A DNA stretch of 64,000 nt from Viola odorata (lineage: Eukaryota > Streptophyta > Magnoliopsida > Malpighiales > Violaceae), in the NCBI GenBank assembly GCA_963691705.1, contig OY829542.1, forward strand, positions 41,165,105-41,229,104, read 5' to 3'. The notes under the pieces are model-generated. The model saw only the letters and a program-made list of their open reading frames with translations. It was not told where the DNA came from and searched no databases. Position numbers and translations under genes: made by a program. Positions 1 to 11,919 of the stretch are shown here, one piece after another (positions within the stretch are counted from its first letter, which is position 1; every line of letters starts with the position of its first letter).

Positions 1-1105
1 GGTTTATAGGACATCACCTACCACATATTCATAGTAAATCTTTTTGTGTGCTTCTCTTCAGTTTTCTCCCCTCCTCCTTTTGGAGGAGGTGGACAAGAAC
101 ATTTCCAGCAGCCTTGTACATAAACCGGAGCTTTGCTCCGGCCGTTAATATTTACTAGTTTTCTCCTTTATCTCTTCTTTACTTATTTTTCTTTCTAGAT
201 CTAGATTTGTGTATTTTCCAGCATGAGTAGTTGATTTGTCTTGTTCTTAGCAAAGGTTATTTGAAGGTTGCATGGGTAGTTAAGAGGCCTAAATGTGTTT
301 AATATATTCTCTTGTGACATAATTGTTTACCGTTTTAATCCTATGCTCATCTAGGAATGTTAAGGGCCTGATCAACTGTTGATATTTTTGTATGAGTATT
401 GTCATTCTCTTGGTTATAACTAACGTGAAGCCTTGAGTTAGAGTAGACACCTAGTGGAGGCAGCGCGGGAGCCCTCTGTCTAGGGGTAAACGGTTATTTA
501 GGGTATGCGATACAAGTCTGACAAACTGAGCTATCGCGCCCTAGATCTGTCTTACCTCCCCTTCATGGGAGTTCTGAGTAGTGCCTCCCCGCATTCATGC
601 CTGGGAGGATGGCAGAATGTCAAGGCCACCTCATATGTGGAAACGGGGGGTGACTTTTATCTAAGAAGGTAAGTAGGGGATGCGGTGTGGAAACGCGATC
701 CCTATAGCAGGTTTGTACTTGAGTCTGGAATATTTTTGCGCCGATGATTTTCATGCCCTCGACGCAGTCCGAGAAAAACCTTTGCTGGGAATCTTTCTTA
801 TCTGCTTTCATGTCTTTATTTATCATTCTGTTTATATGTCTTGCCCTTGATTCCTAATTTTAGTGCTTTTTACTTTTCGTGCCCTAGATTACTATTTTTA
901 TTAGTTAACTTGTTAGCTCTTATCTCTCTTGGTTAACTTGTGAGCCAACCAACTACCCCCCCCCCCCTTTTGTTGCTGTCTTGGTCTGTTTGTCTTTGTC
1001 CTAGTCTCCGTGGATCGACCCTGTTACCACTATGCACAATTTATTATGCACTTGATAGTAGGTCTTTATTATTTGTTTGATCGTGCCCTCGACAAGCACG
1101 CATCA
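1..1105 (+). mobile_element. Athila-type LTR, 3' end (left end outside window)
   Basis: This sequence resembles the complete LTRs at 29352-30780 and 59838-61245 and, inverted, the solo LTR at 8656-10194. Shared landmarks in the same order are the CCGGAGCTTTGCTCCGG hairpin at 127-143, the 'ggttataactaacg.gaagc' block near 413, and the terminal block 'gtggatcgaccctgt.accactat.cacaat.ta' near 1010-1045. It ends in CATCA at 1105. No tRNA-Asp type primer site follows, and the next bases belong to an unrelated chromovirus protease region, so this is a 3' LTR or a solo LTR inserted into that element. Its start lies before the window, so solo versus 3' LTR cannot be decided. Confidence 0.8.
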
Positions 1106-2818
1106 ACCATACCATTAGAAATGTCGTGGGTGTGAAAGAGATTCTCTCGTTGCTCCTTCACATTTTCATCCTCCTTAGCCTTTAAGCTCAAATTCCTCCT
1201 CACAACTAAGCATTGTGGCACCTCCATATAGTTGTACTCATCCTTTACTTCTTCCTCGTCATTCACGTGCTCTATTACATACTCTTAGTTTACATCTTCC
1301 TTATCCTCCTCACTAAAGACCTCTCCACCTTCACGCATCATTATCACCCTTTTATTAGGACATTCGACCCTAATGTGTCCTTTGTCACCACACTTGAAGC
1401 ATTCAATGTTTCTATAAGGTGTTCTTGGGTTAGGGTTAGTGTTTGGTGTAGGTTTTATAGCAATGGGCGGTTGTGTTCGGGTAGGTATTTTGTTTGGTGG
1501 GAAATTGAGGCTTTTTAGTGTCTTGGTTAGGTTTAGGTGTAAGAGAAGAAGAATTCCAAGAAGTTTTCAATGGTCTAGAAGAAGAATTGTAAGGGAATTT
1601 AGGTTTAGAATTGACTTGCCTTTCGATTTTCAATGCTAGGTGAAGCATTTCATCCAATGTGTTGTAGGTTTGGAAGTTAAGTTGGTAAGCAATTTCCTTA
1701 TGTAAGCCACCCAAAAACTGAGCCATTGTAGCTTTCACACTTTCATTCACATTCACTCGCATCAAACAAGTTTGCATCTCATGAAAATACTCACTCACAC
1801 GTTGAGTGCCTTATGTAAACCTTTGGAGCTTTTGGTGCAAGTCACGAATGTGGTAAGTGGGCACAAATCATCTCTGCATCTCATACTTAAGCTCTTGCCA
1901 GGATTCTACTTGTGGAATCATTTCCAATCTTCTAGTTAACACTAGTTTATCCCATCAATGAATGGTCGTTCCCATAAATTCCAAAATTGCAAGCTTAAAT
2001 TTCTTCTCTTCCGAATAGTTGTAACAACCAAATGCACGCTCCACTTGACTTTCCATAATATGCCTCGGGGTCTTCTTTTCATTCAAATGGAGGTATGGAA
2101 AGTTTGATGTTTGAGAAGTTATTATCAAAACGGTCCTCTTAATGATGCCCCATCCCTCTCGGCTCATAGCCCTCATCAAAATCAAACCCCGATCACCATT
2201 GGTGTTCTTATAATGAGCCTTAATGAGTGGCTCGTTGATGCGAACGGGGACTTTCATGAAAATTCACATCCTCCGGAATCCATGGAGGGGGCACATAAGC
2301 ATTCACTTTATGCAATGGAATATCAAGATGAGGACTCTACGTAGCGGGTGTGGTGGTGCGCGGCTGCCTTTGCTTAGGTAAGGGGGCAAGATTCTGGCCC
2401 CTAGAAAAAGAGATGCCACGACCACGCCCTAGGGAAAGGTTAGGCTCTTGCCGAGAATGATCACCATACACCTCATCCTCCTCCCTATGCTCATTTAAGG
2501 CCATCACTCATTCTGCATTGTCACTTGCCCTCGACATACCATAATACTCAACACCATTGGGATCATTAGGCCGAGTCCATTGGTGGTAGTGAGCAATCGG
2601 TTTTCTATGTGGAGCAGGGGGTGATCATCCCTCTTTTTCCAAGAATCCATATAGCTTAAGAGCATTTTGTTGGTTTGCTCTTGTTTCTTCCATTGGAGCA
2701 TCATTTGGGCCATGAATTGCTTGGTTTCCTCTATATGCACCGTGAGTGACGCAAGGGCAAGAGGTAAGGTGGAAGACTCATCCGAACCCTCACCTTGCAT
2801 ATTTGGATCAATAGACAT
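1106..2818 (-). pseudogene. Chromovirus-like gag and protease start, decayed
   Basis: Capsid/nucleocapsid polyprotein of a Ty3/gypsy element. From the start at 2818 come a Gln/Met-rich N-terminus, then gag core blocks at about 2060-1600 in several frames: FVPTYHIRDLHQKLQRFT, then EYFHEMQTCLMRVNVNE and ATMAQFLGGLHKEIA. These match the Retrotrans_gag pattern of plant chromoviruses. A zinc knuckle CFKCGDKGHIRVEC (C-x2-C-x4-H-x4-C) lies at about 1404-1357. After it, LVVRRNLS and EQRENLFHT (1266-1106) are the segment that normally precedes the protease active site. The reading frame has several stops and frameshifts (for example near 2505, 1955, 1875, 1800), so it is dead. The protease catalytic residues are missing because the LTR at 1-1105 interrupts here. 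Confidence 0.8.
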
Positions 2819-3997
2819 ATTGGTACCTACAAAATGAACAAACCCAATTCAAATAATAAAGGGTCAGTCCCTCCCTAAGTGTTTGTTCTCGTGTTTTACA
2901 CACACTCTAATGTGCTCACCACCTTACCCTCTGTAACTCCTTGTCAAATACCATACCTTAAGCAAGGATTAACTCAAAGAATCAAAGAAAGCACAAGGAA
3001 AAGCAATGAAAACTTAGCTTAGAAAGAAAGGTTTGGAAAGTCAATTTAGAGATCAAATGTCAAGTGAATGATTTTGAAAACCAAAATGACTTAGAGTAGA
3101 AAGGCAATCTAAGGAAACAAGAAAGAAAACTCAAACACACAAGTTACACAAGAAGAAAAAACAAAAATGAGAGAAGAGAAAGGAAGAAGAAAAGCGAAAA
3201 TGTGAATGCTAAAAAATTGGAGGGAAAATTGAAATTTAAAATGCTCTCTTTTGAATTTCAAATAGTCACACTTGGCACCAAAATCACAATGAGAACTCTT
3301 GCTGTGACTCACCCCTTTTATTTTTTTTATTTTTTAAGGGTTTTCTTTCTTCTTCTTCTTTTTTTAAATTTCTTTTCTTTTCTTTTCTTTTAAATAAATG
3401 AGTGCACGAGCTCACAAGAAGAAAGGTGTTATGTTTAAAAAATAGGTGTGTTTAAGATGTGTGACATGTAGCACAATCAAAAGAAAATTCTCTAATAAGA
3501 AGATACTTGCACAAAATGCCAAAAAGTTATGAGGTGGCACAAACTTTTTGCCAAAAATGTGAGGTGGCAAAAGGAATGTGCAAGCAAAAATATCTAAGAG
3601 AATATTTTATGCATATGCTATATCAAATACTTGGCTAAGAAAAGAGAGGATGTTGCCGGCCATGAGTCAAGCATGTGTCACTAGCCAACAAACTTTGACC
3701 ACATGGGTGAAAATGACACTTGTCAAGTTTTGGATGCAATTGGATGAATGTTTGAAGATGAATAAGAACAAAGATGAATATATGAATGTGTATGATGAAG
3801 ATTTGAAGATCAATATGAACACAAACACATATTTTCCAGCAATTTTGGCCAAAATAAGATCAAATCACTAAAGACAAAAGACTTTAGTTGAAAAATTATC
3901 AAAAACCCAAAAATGTCAAAAACTTCAAAAATGAAAAAGATGGGGGAAGCGATTTTATAGTGGAAATGATGAGAAAACCAACCTAGATGGTGGCCTT
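2819..3997 (-). other. Chromovirus leader, no gene seen
   Basis: About 1.2 kb between primer site and gag start. It is AT-rich with a (TTTTC)n-like stretch at 3374-3390. Open frames here are short and compositionally biased; I see no conserved protein. Confidence 0.5.
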
Positions 3998-4011
3998 GAG
4001 CTCCGCTACCA
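3998..4011 (-). promoter_or_regulatory. Primer binding site, initiator-Met type, degenerate
   Basis: On the minus strand TGGTAGCGGAGCTC lies just inside the LTR. It matches the plant initiator-Met primer site TGGTATCAGAGC at 10 of 12 positions. Typical of chromoviruses, and it fixes the element as minus-strand. Confidence 0.6.
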
Positions 4012-4018
4012 TATAATA

Positions 4019-4760
4019 TGAGCTTGGTTCCGATTTAGAGGGATGAAACAAAGATTCAAGGCAAAACAAATCTAGTCGTCTTATGTAAGGTTGATGATGA
4101 GAAATTGATAAGAAACTCTTGATGATAAGATGATGAAGAGATGATGAAAATAAAGGTCTTTGATTGAAGATGAAAACAAGAAATGAACCCTTTACTATGA
4201 CAAACACTCATAAGTCAAGCTTAGGCAACCTTGCTGAAAGAGTAAAAAGGATCTCTTTCCAAGATTGACCCTCTCAAGGAATTATCTTGAGCAACCAAGA
4301 AGATAATGATTACAACCCTAAATCCACACCTAAGGTGTATTGGTATTTGAAAGGAGTTTACTCACAAAATTCAAGACAAGAGGAAAATAAACTTATCTCT
4401 AGCTATTTATACTTAGGTCTATTTACAAGGGGAAAACCCCTAAATACCACTCATACATAAGGCTCTTGTAACTCCTTCCTTGGGTTGCTTATGGCGCACA
4501 CTTGGTCTAGGGTTCATATGTCGTGGTGCGTGCAGGGGCTAGGGTTGGCCCGTGTGTCCTTGCCGAGGCGGGCTGCAGAATTAGAGTTTCCTCGCGCGCC
4601 TGCTCCAAGGTTCGTGCGCTTCTGTGCGTTGGCGTGCACACACGTTGCCCACCATTCCCGATCCTCCAAGTTGCCCTCTTTGGCTGTAAGGGTCTTTATG
4701 AGTAAGGCCATTATTTCCTTGCTTCTTGTGAAGTAGTCGTGAGCTCCCAAGCTCACATCA
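4019..4760 (-). repeat. Chromovirus 5' LTR
   Basis: Minus-strand LTR of about 742 bp beginning TGATGTGAGCTTGGGAGCTC (4760 downward) and ending in CA before the primer site. The start resembles the LTR start TGATATGAGCTTAAAGGCTC of the fragment at 36216-36586, indicating a related family. The inner boundary is inferred from the primer site and is less certain than the outer one. Confidence 0.6.
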
Positions 4761-4991
4761 ATTAGGATGAACTGGTTCTTCGTGATCTTCTTGACCTAAC
4801 TCTAGGGCTAGACTAAGGTCGTCCACTTTAGGAATATTAGAACCTGTTGAGGAACCTAATTTTAACGGCTCAGAATGTTCTGGTTGCTCCCTTTCTACAC
4901 TGCACTTTTTGGTTTGTTTCCTTATCGCGGTATCAGTTCTTATAATCTCAGGATTATATGGTAATAATTCTGAACTTGTTGACCTGGTCAT
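4761..4991 (-). pseudogene. Athila-like gag N-terminus, truncated
   Basis: Starts at 4991 (MTRSTSSELLPYNPEIIRTD), the 'NPEI.RT' pattern found near the N-terminus of Athila-type gag proteins, and lies about 35 bp inside a tRNA-Asp primer site. The frame is open until 4761, where the chromovirus LTR begins and supplies the stop. The rest of this element would lie to the left, beyond the nested insertions and the window edge. Confidence 0.65.
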
Positions 4992-5025
4992 ACACAAAGA
5001 AAAATGAAAATTAGTTCACCAATTG

Positions 5026-5043
5026 TCCCCGACAACGGCGCCA
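5026..5043 (-). promoter_or_regulatory. tRNA-Asp type primer binding site
   Basis: Minus strand TGGCGCCGTTGTCGGGGA, one mismatch from the plant tRNA-Asp primer site TGGCGCCGTTGCCGGGGA used by Athila-type elements. It is separated from the LTR end by a short AT spacer exactly as in the element at 30781. Confidence 0.85.
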
Positions 5044-5049
5044 AAAATT

Positions 5050-6376
5050 TGATCGGTTGTCGAATTTGTCAAATAATAATCAGATACGACTTAGTACTGA
5101 CATGAAAAATGAATTGTGCACAGTGATAAGAAGTTCATTCCACCGAGACAATGGAATAAATTATGGTTTAAAATGATGACCAATGCAATAAGAATAAAAT
5201 GGAAGTTTGTTTTGAGTTGGAAAAAGATTGACAAAATAATAACAAAATAATGTAATTAAAATTGGAACAAGTCCAGAGATTGGTTGTGTGAACAAGTGTG
5301 ATAAAATATCCTAGCAAAGGCAAATACAAGGTTATGATTCAAACATTAGTTGATCATTAATTCAGAGATATTCGCTTCTAATTAATGGAGAAGCTATAGC
5401 AACCAGGTACGCTTAGGTTCCCTCATTTGCACCTGTAACAAGTTCCTTAAAGTTACGCTTATTCAGAAACCCTAATTAATCTAGCAAATAAGATTTAACT
5501 AGACAAATTGATAAAACCAGGGAAAGACTAACTTGAGGCCAAGACAAAGGTACGTTCATAGCCTTTAGACCTACTCATGCATTCACTCTAGTCTCAATGA
5601 CCCTTGAACTGAGATCGATCTAATCGTTTGCTCATCCTTCGAGCTTTATAATTCGTAGCCCTCGGTAACTGCTATAATTGGACAGATTAGAGATTAAGAT
5701 GATCAGACTTAAACCTAACATGAAAAATATTGACATTAAATCAATGAATGGATGAACACAAATGCAGAAACTATATAAAATAATTAGATCTCACAACTAA
5801 ACTGAATCATAAGCCTTTATTGCCTTCACTAGGAATAAGAAATTTAGCTACACATGCAAATAATAATTAAAAGCATAAAAATCCCTTATCTCAAGGAATA
5901 AGAAGAAGGAATAAAACTAAAACCAAACAATAAAAGATGAAATTATTGATAATCAGGGAACGATTAAATAGTGTTTTCTTCCCTTAATTATCTCCTAAAA
6001 TTTTGAATTAAAATTGTATATGATCTACTAAATAAGATGACATTCACATCCTTGTTCGATCTTATCCAGCTAGTTGGATAGAGTCCAAATCACGTCTCTC
6101 TCTTCTGTCCCTAGGACTCTGCGGCTTTATATCTCCAAGGTCTTCTGTTGTACTACGTTTCTCTAGGCCTAGACTAAGGCCTTGAACTCTAGAATTCTTT
6201 CTAGGGCAAGAGTAAGCTTTTCCTCAGCAAAACTAATTTTTTTAGCAACTTTCTTTTCTATATTCTTTGAATCCTCTAGTCTATATAAAGATGAGAAAAT
6301 GGCACATAATGAGTTGTATCCCTATCTAAAAACACTTAATTAGATAGAGATATTCATCAAAATTAGCGCACAATCA
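5050..6376 (-). repeat. Athila-like 5' LTR
   Basis: Minus-strand LTR lying directly upstream of the primer site; the inner end (TGATCGG on the plus strand) is at 5050. The outer end is placed at 6376, where the minus strand begins TGATTGTGCGC, similar in style to TGATAGCGTGTG of the solo LTR at 8656-10194. The outer boundary is inferred, as no second LTR is available. Confidence 0.55.
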
Positions 6377-6569
6377 TGAAGGCAGAAAAATCTTCCATCT
6401 TTCTTTTCCGCGGAGTAGCTCTCTATCTAAAAAACTCAAGTTAATAAAACAAATAAAAAGAAAAATGAAGCAATCAATGGAACGAAGACACGGAAGAAAA
6501 TAACCATTCATTAAATTGTTCAAAGTACAAGAAAAGAAAAAGACATGAGTACAAAAAGTTAGAAAAGCT

Positions 6570-8260
6570 AGCTAGTAAGGGGCGAGTCGCCTTCTTCATC
6601 AGCCAAATGAGAGTTAGCTTCATCTAGAATAAGATAGCCTGGAGTAGCAGGAAGGTCATCCACATTTGGCCGAGGAATAGAATCAGATTCTTTCTTCACC
6701 AAGGTGACCTCTCGATCAAAGTGATCATAATCAATATTCATAAGCATCACCCTCTGTGGCCAATTTCTCATTTTCACAATGCAATGCAAGCGACTTCAAG
6801 CCTTCATTAGCGGAATGAAGTTTATCCTTAAGAGAAACAACTTCTTCCTTTAAGTTTAAAACTGGATCTTTAAGGTCTTGGGTTTCCAAGGCAGAATTTG
6901 CCGTGTTCCTCTTCAAATTGCCACATTCCAAGAGAATGTTATCTCACTCCACCACAAGCACAACTTTCTCAGCAATAATCACCTCAAAATGCTCAGTAGA
7001 TTGAGCCTCAGCGACCTCCAAATTAGCTATCTTTTCATGCAAACCAGCGATACAATGCTTAAGCGAAGAGAGCAGACTCTTGAGGAAGTTGACAGAGCCA
7101 TCCTTCTAATGAAGAAGTCTCGCTAGATCATCCAACTGATTAGCAAGGCGTTGGCGAAGATAATGATTATTGCTGGCAGATGCCAAAGCATTCATCTCAA
7201 GCTCGTCATAAACTTGCTCAATTGATTGCTTATCCCAACGCTTACGGTCAGTAATGAACTCTAACATCTCATAAGAAAGATCCATCGCTTCATGATTGTA
7301 GACTGAAGAGCGCCTCACCCCCATACGCTTAGCACCTTTTTCCACAAAGCGTCATGCGTTCAAAAAATGGGAGGGCTCGCCTTCAGCTGACTCGTCTACA
7401 TGAAAGTGGAGCTGGTAAGTAGAATGGCGACAAAGAGTTCCTGTTGTAATATGCCCTTGGGCAAGGTGACAGTAAAAGAGGATGTCGCCCTTGCAGCAGC
7501 GAATTGTATGCGGCGCAAAGCGACATAGTTGAGGACTTTGTTAGGCGATGATACAAGCCTCTAAACTTCCTCAACATACTTGCTGATCTCTGCAGATAAA
7601 GAATCTGCGCTTGAATCACTAATGCTACTAGAATAGCACCCAGGAATAAAATAGCTCCTATTTGAAATGTGGAAAGCATTCTTACTAACGCGCTTCTTGA
7701 CTCATTTGGACAAAGAAGCAAGGTTAGGCGCGGCAATAGCAGCCTCTTTGCCCAGCACTCTCACCTCGATCGTCATCTTCGCTCATTTATGAACAAGTGA
7801 CCAAGAGGAAGGAACATCCTCTCTACCAACCGCCTCAACGTTTGCTACCTTGATCACTTACTTGGCACATCACCAGCTTCCTCATCTGAAGAAGAAAAAT
7901 AAAAAGAATGAGAAAAATACAATATGGAAAAGAAACAGGGGAAGGCGAAGAAACAACAAGAGAAAATGAAAAAGCCTTACCAACGAAACATTGATCGAGG
8001 GGAGCTCCTCGAATGAATTTATGCACATCAAAAGGACAAGAAAGCGAAGTCAATTTTTGATAACCTTCAAGCTCCGCATCAGACAAAGAAGACCTTTAAG
8101 GCTCAATCCACTTAGCGTCCTTGAAGTCATCCCTAAAACGACGAGGCCAATTTAGCCCATTTAGCCTAGAAGAACACATGATGAAGAAGCAAGGCTTCCA
8201 TTTGTCCACCGAGCTCTCTAGCTCCATTCCATATCAAGATCCAAGATATGCATATTCATC
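6570..8260 (-). pseudogene. Decayed plant transposon protein (Transposase_28-like)
   Basis: Reading the minus strand from about 8210, successive blocks are DKWKPCFFIMCSSR, LNGLNWPRRFRDDFKDAKW and LSDAELEGYQKLTSLSCPF. This is the WK..FF..../KDAKW/L.SCPF pattern of plant proteins annotated 'putative gypsy type transposon' (Pfam PF04195 family and its downstream region). An intron with GT...AG borders fits at about 7979-7882 on the minus strand, after QCFVG. The C-terminal part (7345-6735) is a coiled coil, for example SYEMLEFITDRKRWDKQSIE and NLKEEVVSLKDKLHSANEGL. Several stops and frameshifts break it. The same kind of protein is encoded antisense in element A (X3, X4), so this may be the antisense gene of another, lost Tat-type element. 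The N-terminal third is missing. Confidence 0.55.
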
Positions 8261-8650
8261 TCAAGTTGTTTCTTTCGTTTCAAGTACATTCATAATATAA
8301 AGGAGACTTAGATAATTAGAATTCTACACTTTAAAGCACTTACCTTGTTAACAGATGACAAAAAAGATAAGGTGGATTGATTGTCCACTCATTTCTTTCT
8401 CCCAAACCCACGACACAACAACAATTCTCACATCTTCACCCTTTTCCCTTCGTTCTTCCCTTTTCTTTCTTTTTTTTTCCTTTTTTTTTCTACCGAGAAT
8501 TTGCTTGAGCCCGCCTCTCAAATTACCACCAGTCACACACTTCTTTTTTTCTACTCAATAAGTTGGATATTATTCATACCAAGTTCATATCAACTTCGTT
8601 TATTCCCCTAATTAATAATTATTCCTTGTAAAATATTATTTACAATTCGA
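8261..8650. other. Intergenic, pyrimidine-rich; no gene seen
   Basis: Contains a CT/T-rich run (8450-8495) that produces open frames of biased composition only. It directly precedes the solo LTR target duplication. Confidence 0.5.
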
Positions 8651-8655
8651 ACGTG
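8651..8655. repeat. Target site duplication (left copy), ACGTG
   Basis: ACGTG at 8651-8655 is repeated at 10195-10199, immediately outside the TG...CA ends of the intervening LTR. Confidence 0.9.
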
Positions 8656-10194
8656 TGACTCGTCGTCGAAACGGGTAAAACATAATAATAATATCTTGAT
8701 GCCTAGATGCACGAATTAATTTGCGTATAATGGTAACAGGGTCTAACCACAGGGATTAAAAGATGATAACTTGCCCTAGATGTATGACAAGGACAAATGC
8801 AACCCAAAAGTAACACGGGGGGGGGGGGGGGGGGGTCTTCTTCAAACTAGTTAACCGAGAGAGATTGAGGGCAAGACAGCTAACAAGGACAGAAATAACA
8901 ATCATAAGCAAAATAAATAGGAGATAAAATGAGATCAAATCAAATAAAGAGGAATCTTAGCAAGGAGTTTCTTGGGTTGCGTCGAGGCCTAGTCAGTCAT
9001 TTGCGCAAAGATATTCTACTATCATGCCATAGACGTGTTATAGGGGTCAGGTACGTTTAGGCCCCCTACTCTCCTCGTAAGAGAAGCTACCCCCCATTTT
9101 CACATACGAGGTAGCCTTGACACTTTGTCGTCCTCCCAGGCAAGAGGCGGGGAGGCAATACTCAAAGCGCCCATGAAGATAAGGAAAGACACGTCTAGGG
9201 CTAAATGCCTCTCAGTTTGTCAGGCTCGGGACACAACCCTAATCGCTCGCTTGCCCTAGACAGAACGGACCAAGTTAATGACAATCCGTCTAGTGTCTAA
9301 TCTATTCAAAGGCTTCACGTTAGTTAAAACCAAAGAAATGACAGAGGTCTAAAATGGTAAACTAGCAGGTGATCAAGCTTCTAATAAAACCAAATAGATC
9401 TAGCATTAAAAACGACAAGCAAACAAATATAGCAATAAGAATATGTGAAGCACGATTTGGCCTCTTGACTACCCTTTTGCAACCCTCAAAACACCCTTGC
9501 TAAGCGGATAAACTTAGCCACTCATGCTAATAAATAAACAAATAAATACAGATTTAATAAATAGCATAAAAGAGAGAAGATGCAATAAAGGAAAATAAAA
9601 ACTTAATAAATACCGGCCGGAGCTAAAAGCTCAAGTTTGAAGAAGAGTTGGTGGTTGGTGGTGGCTCCAGCAACAAAAGGGAGGAATAAATCCCAAAGAA
9701 AAACTAAGAAAAGAATGTGTAAGAGTGGTTGCTCCCAAAAAAGGATGATGATCCCCAAAAACCCTAAAACTAAGGCTTAAATACTGTCCAGCCCACAAAA
9801 AGACAAAAATATAGCTAAGAGAGAGGACAGCCCACACAAGGAGTGTGTTCCTTGGTCCAAAAGGGAATGTTCTGGAATATGCCAAGTAGAATCTGCATGG
9901 AATCCCGTACGGATCTTTTGGGAATCTTTCTCTTTGGTCCGAAAAGGGAATATTCTAAAATCTGCCAGGCATCTAAGGCATGACGATCTGCAGCAAGGCC
10001 TAGATGCAGAATTTGGCAGCGAGGCCTAGACGCTTAACTTCCGTCAGAATTTGGCTGAAAGTGTATACTTCTGCGAATTTCCTTCTCAAAGCCCAGATCT
10101 GCTAAAAGTAAAGAAATAGAGGCAAATTAGCAGTATTATGCTAGAATAAAGAGTGAAAATGAAGAGAAAAATATATATAAAACACACGCTATCA
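8656..10194 (-). mobile_element. Solo LTR, Athila-type, with exact 5-bp target duplication
   Basis: A 1539-bp LTR, minus orientation: starts TGATAGCGTGTG (10194 downward) and ends CGACGACGAGTCA at 8656. It shares the GTGGTTAGACCCTGTTACCA-type 3' block, the GGCCGGAGCT region (9612-9622) and the 'cttgccctagac' word (9250-9261) with the other Athila-type LTRs. It is flanked on both sides by ACGTG and no internal coding region is present. This is the product expected from recombination between two LTRs. A run of 19 G lies at 8818-8836. Confidence 0.9.
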
Positions 10195-10380
10195 ACGTGA
10201 CTCATAATAAAATATTACGGTTTGATTAGAAAACCTTACTGATTGATTACGACACTTTATAAATTAATTATGAGACTTTACGATTTAATTATGAAACCTT
10301 GTGGTCTTGTCTAAGCACCTAAATCTAGGGTATTACACTCCCTCGGACCCCAACTCTAAATGCCCCTCTGTTATAGCCTG

Positions 10381-10593
10381 CTAAGTTCCTTCCACTGTCA
10401 CACCATAGTCAATCCAGGAGCCGCAAACGCCATCAGGACACGCGTAATAAACACAGTTCTTCTTTGCCCTGGACTCTGGTATCAAGACTGCAGCTCCCTT
10501 CCCACAATGGCACTTGATGTTTTTGAACCTAGGTTCCTTCCACCGCCTCCACAACTGCTTGATGATATTTTGTTGTTGACCATGGCTTTTCGA
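10381..10593 (-). pseudogene. GRF-type zinc finger fragment
   Basis: A short minus-strand frame reads WRRWKEPRFKNIKCHCGKG, then PESRAKKNCVYYACPDG and CGSWIDYG, ending in a stop at 10383. The C-x-C...C...C spacing with a terminal WIDY resembles the GRF zinc finger of small plant proteins (compare CFCEKKAPL...FNRCNFHKWVDDEM at 22120-22245). It has no clear start and is probably a gene remnant. Short imperfect inverted words (gcccctctgttata at about 10368; ttataacagaagttgggggc at about 10827) suggest it may sit in a decayed DNA transposon. Confidence 0.45.
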
Positions 10594-10599
10594 TTAGGT

Positions 10600-11900
10600 T
10601 TTTTCCTCTAACTCTATTCAACTTATTTTTGTTTAACCAATTTTGTTGTTAAAAAACTTCATTCCCCTATTTTTTATATTGTCTAAATGCATGAAATAGT
10701 CGTTGCTGCCTTATCTTCTTATTGCTTGTAGCAGTTGTTTGAACTTTGAATTGCTTCTACCACTTTTCAAAAAGTTTTGCATGCCACATGTCATTTGCTG
10801 GTTGGTAAAATTTGGTTTGTCTCTGTTATAACAGAAGTTGGGGGCACAAGGGCAAAATGAGCTAATGGTAAGAAGTTAGGGGCAAACGTGGCTAACAGAG
10901 GATATTTGTTGGGTTCTTTTTTAGAATTAGGTTAAAATTGGGGGCTAAATGGTCATTATCTATAAAAGATGGGTGCCAAATTGAAATTTTCTCTTAATTA
11001 TATTCCTTAATTAGGCTAGAGGCGAGAATATTTTCTTTCCTATTCGGAGTAGAACTCTCTGATTTGGAGTGCGCGGTAAGTATACGAGCTTTATTTGCAG
11101 TCGAAAGGGGATGGGTGTGAGTTTGCTAAGGAATGTTAAGTTTCTTTTCAGATATATCTTTGTTTCCCATGTGAGTTTGAACTCGATCTGTGTATAGTTT
11201 ATGGGTCGACAAGGCGTCCCATATTTAATTGGTGTGTTAAAGTAGAAAATATAGGCTCATTATTTTGGATCATAACACTTACACTACTATGCATTGAACT
11301 CAATTTTCTAACTCACAATAGAGAGTACAAATTGTACTACCACGTTTGAGTAATTTTATAATATTTTTTGGGTTGATTTAACTCTCTTAGTTTTATTCTT
11401 ATAATTTTGAACTAATTTCCACTTTTTTCATTAAAGAAAGAATTGTTAATTAATTGCTTCCATATGGACGGTATTCTTTTTTATATAATTCGTTGAGAAG
11501 AAATCTTTTTATAGAATTACTCTTTCATTATTGGTCCCACTCCATAAAAAAATCCCAGATATGAATCAAAGTCTTCTAGAAGTCTTAAAACGTGCGAAGC
11601 AATACCGCAACAGTCTCCATCATGTAGGGAGATGAGATATTAACGGGACCAAATTACCAATCAAGAAATAGAAAAAGAAAGAAAGGAAGAGGAGATATGA
11701 TAGAAGAAAGAAAAAACCCCATCTTTGGTTTCTTGCGAATGGGTCCCACACCTTCTAGAAGACTTTCACCCGTGCCAAATCCAGAAGAAAAAAATCAAAG
11801 CACCCAAACGCAGGGCTAAACTTCGAGTAATGTACCACTTCTGTTTTATTTTACCAAATTATTTTATTTTTTTATAATTAAATAAAAATTTACTACTTAA
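10600..11900. other. Intergenic; no gene seen
   Basis: AT-rich, stops in all frames, no recognisable protein. The only structured sites are two CTTCTAGAAG palindromes at 11573-11582 and 11752-11761, each preceded by a GGTCCCAC word. Confidence 0.5.
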
Positions 11901-11919
11901 ATTTGTTTTCATCGGTTAG

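Larger units (their letters stand above)
1106..4760 (-). mobile_element. Chromovirus-like Ty3/gypsy element, 5' half
   Basis: Minus-strand order is LTR (4760 to 4019), initiator-Met-type primer site (4011 to 3998), leader, gag with CCHC knuckle, and start of protease. The remainder of pol is cut off by the LTR at 1-1105. The right end (TGATGTGAGC on the minus strand) joins the gag start of an Athila-like element directly, so this element inserted into that gag; the first five flanking bases are 4761-4765 (attag). The second target copy is outside the window. Confidence 0.75.

Noticed and set aside
3578..3871. 97-codon plus-strand frame in the chromovirus leader
   Set aside because: Asn/Lys/Met-rich reading of AT-rich leader DNA, antisense to the element; no homology recognised.
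8348..8611. Phe/Ser-rich and Lys/Arg-rich overlapping frames
   Set aside because: Low-complexity pyrimidine tract read on both strands; no conserved protein.
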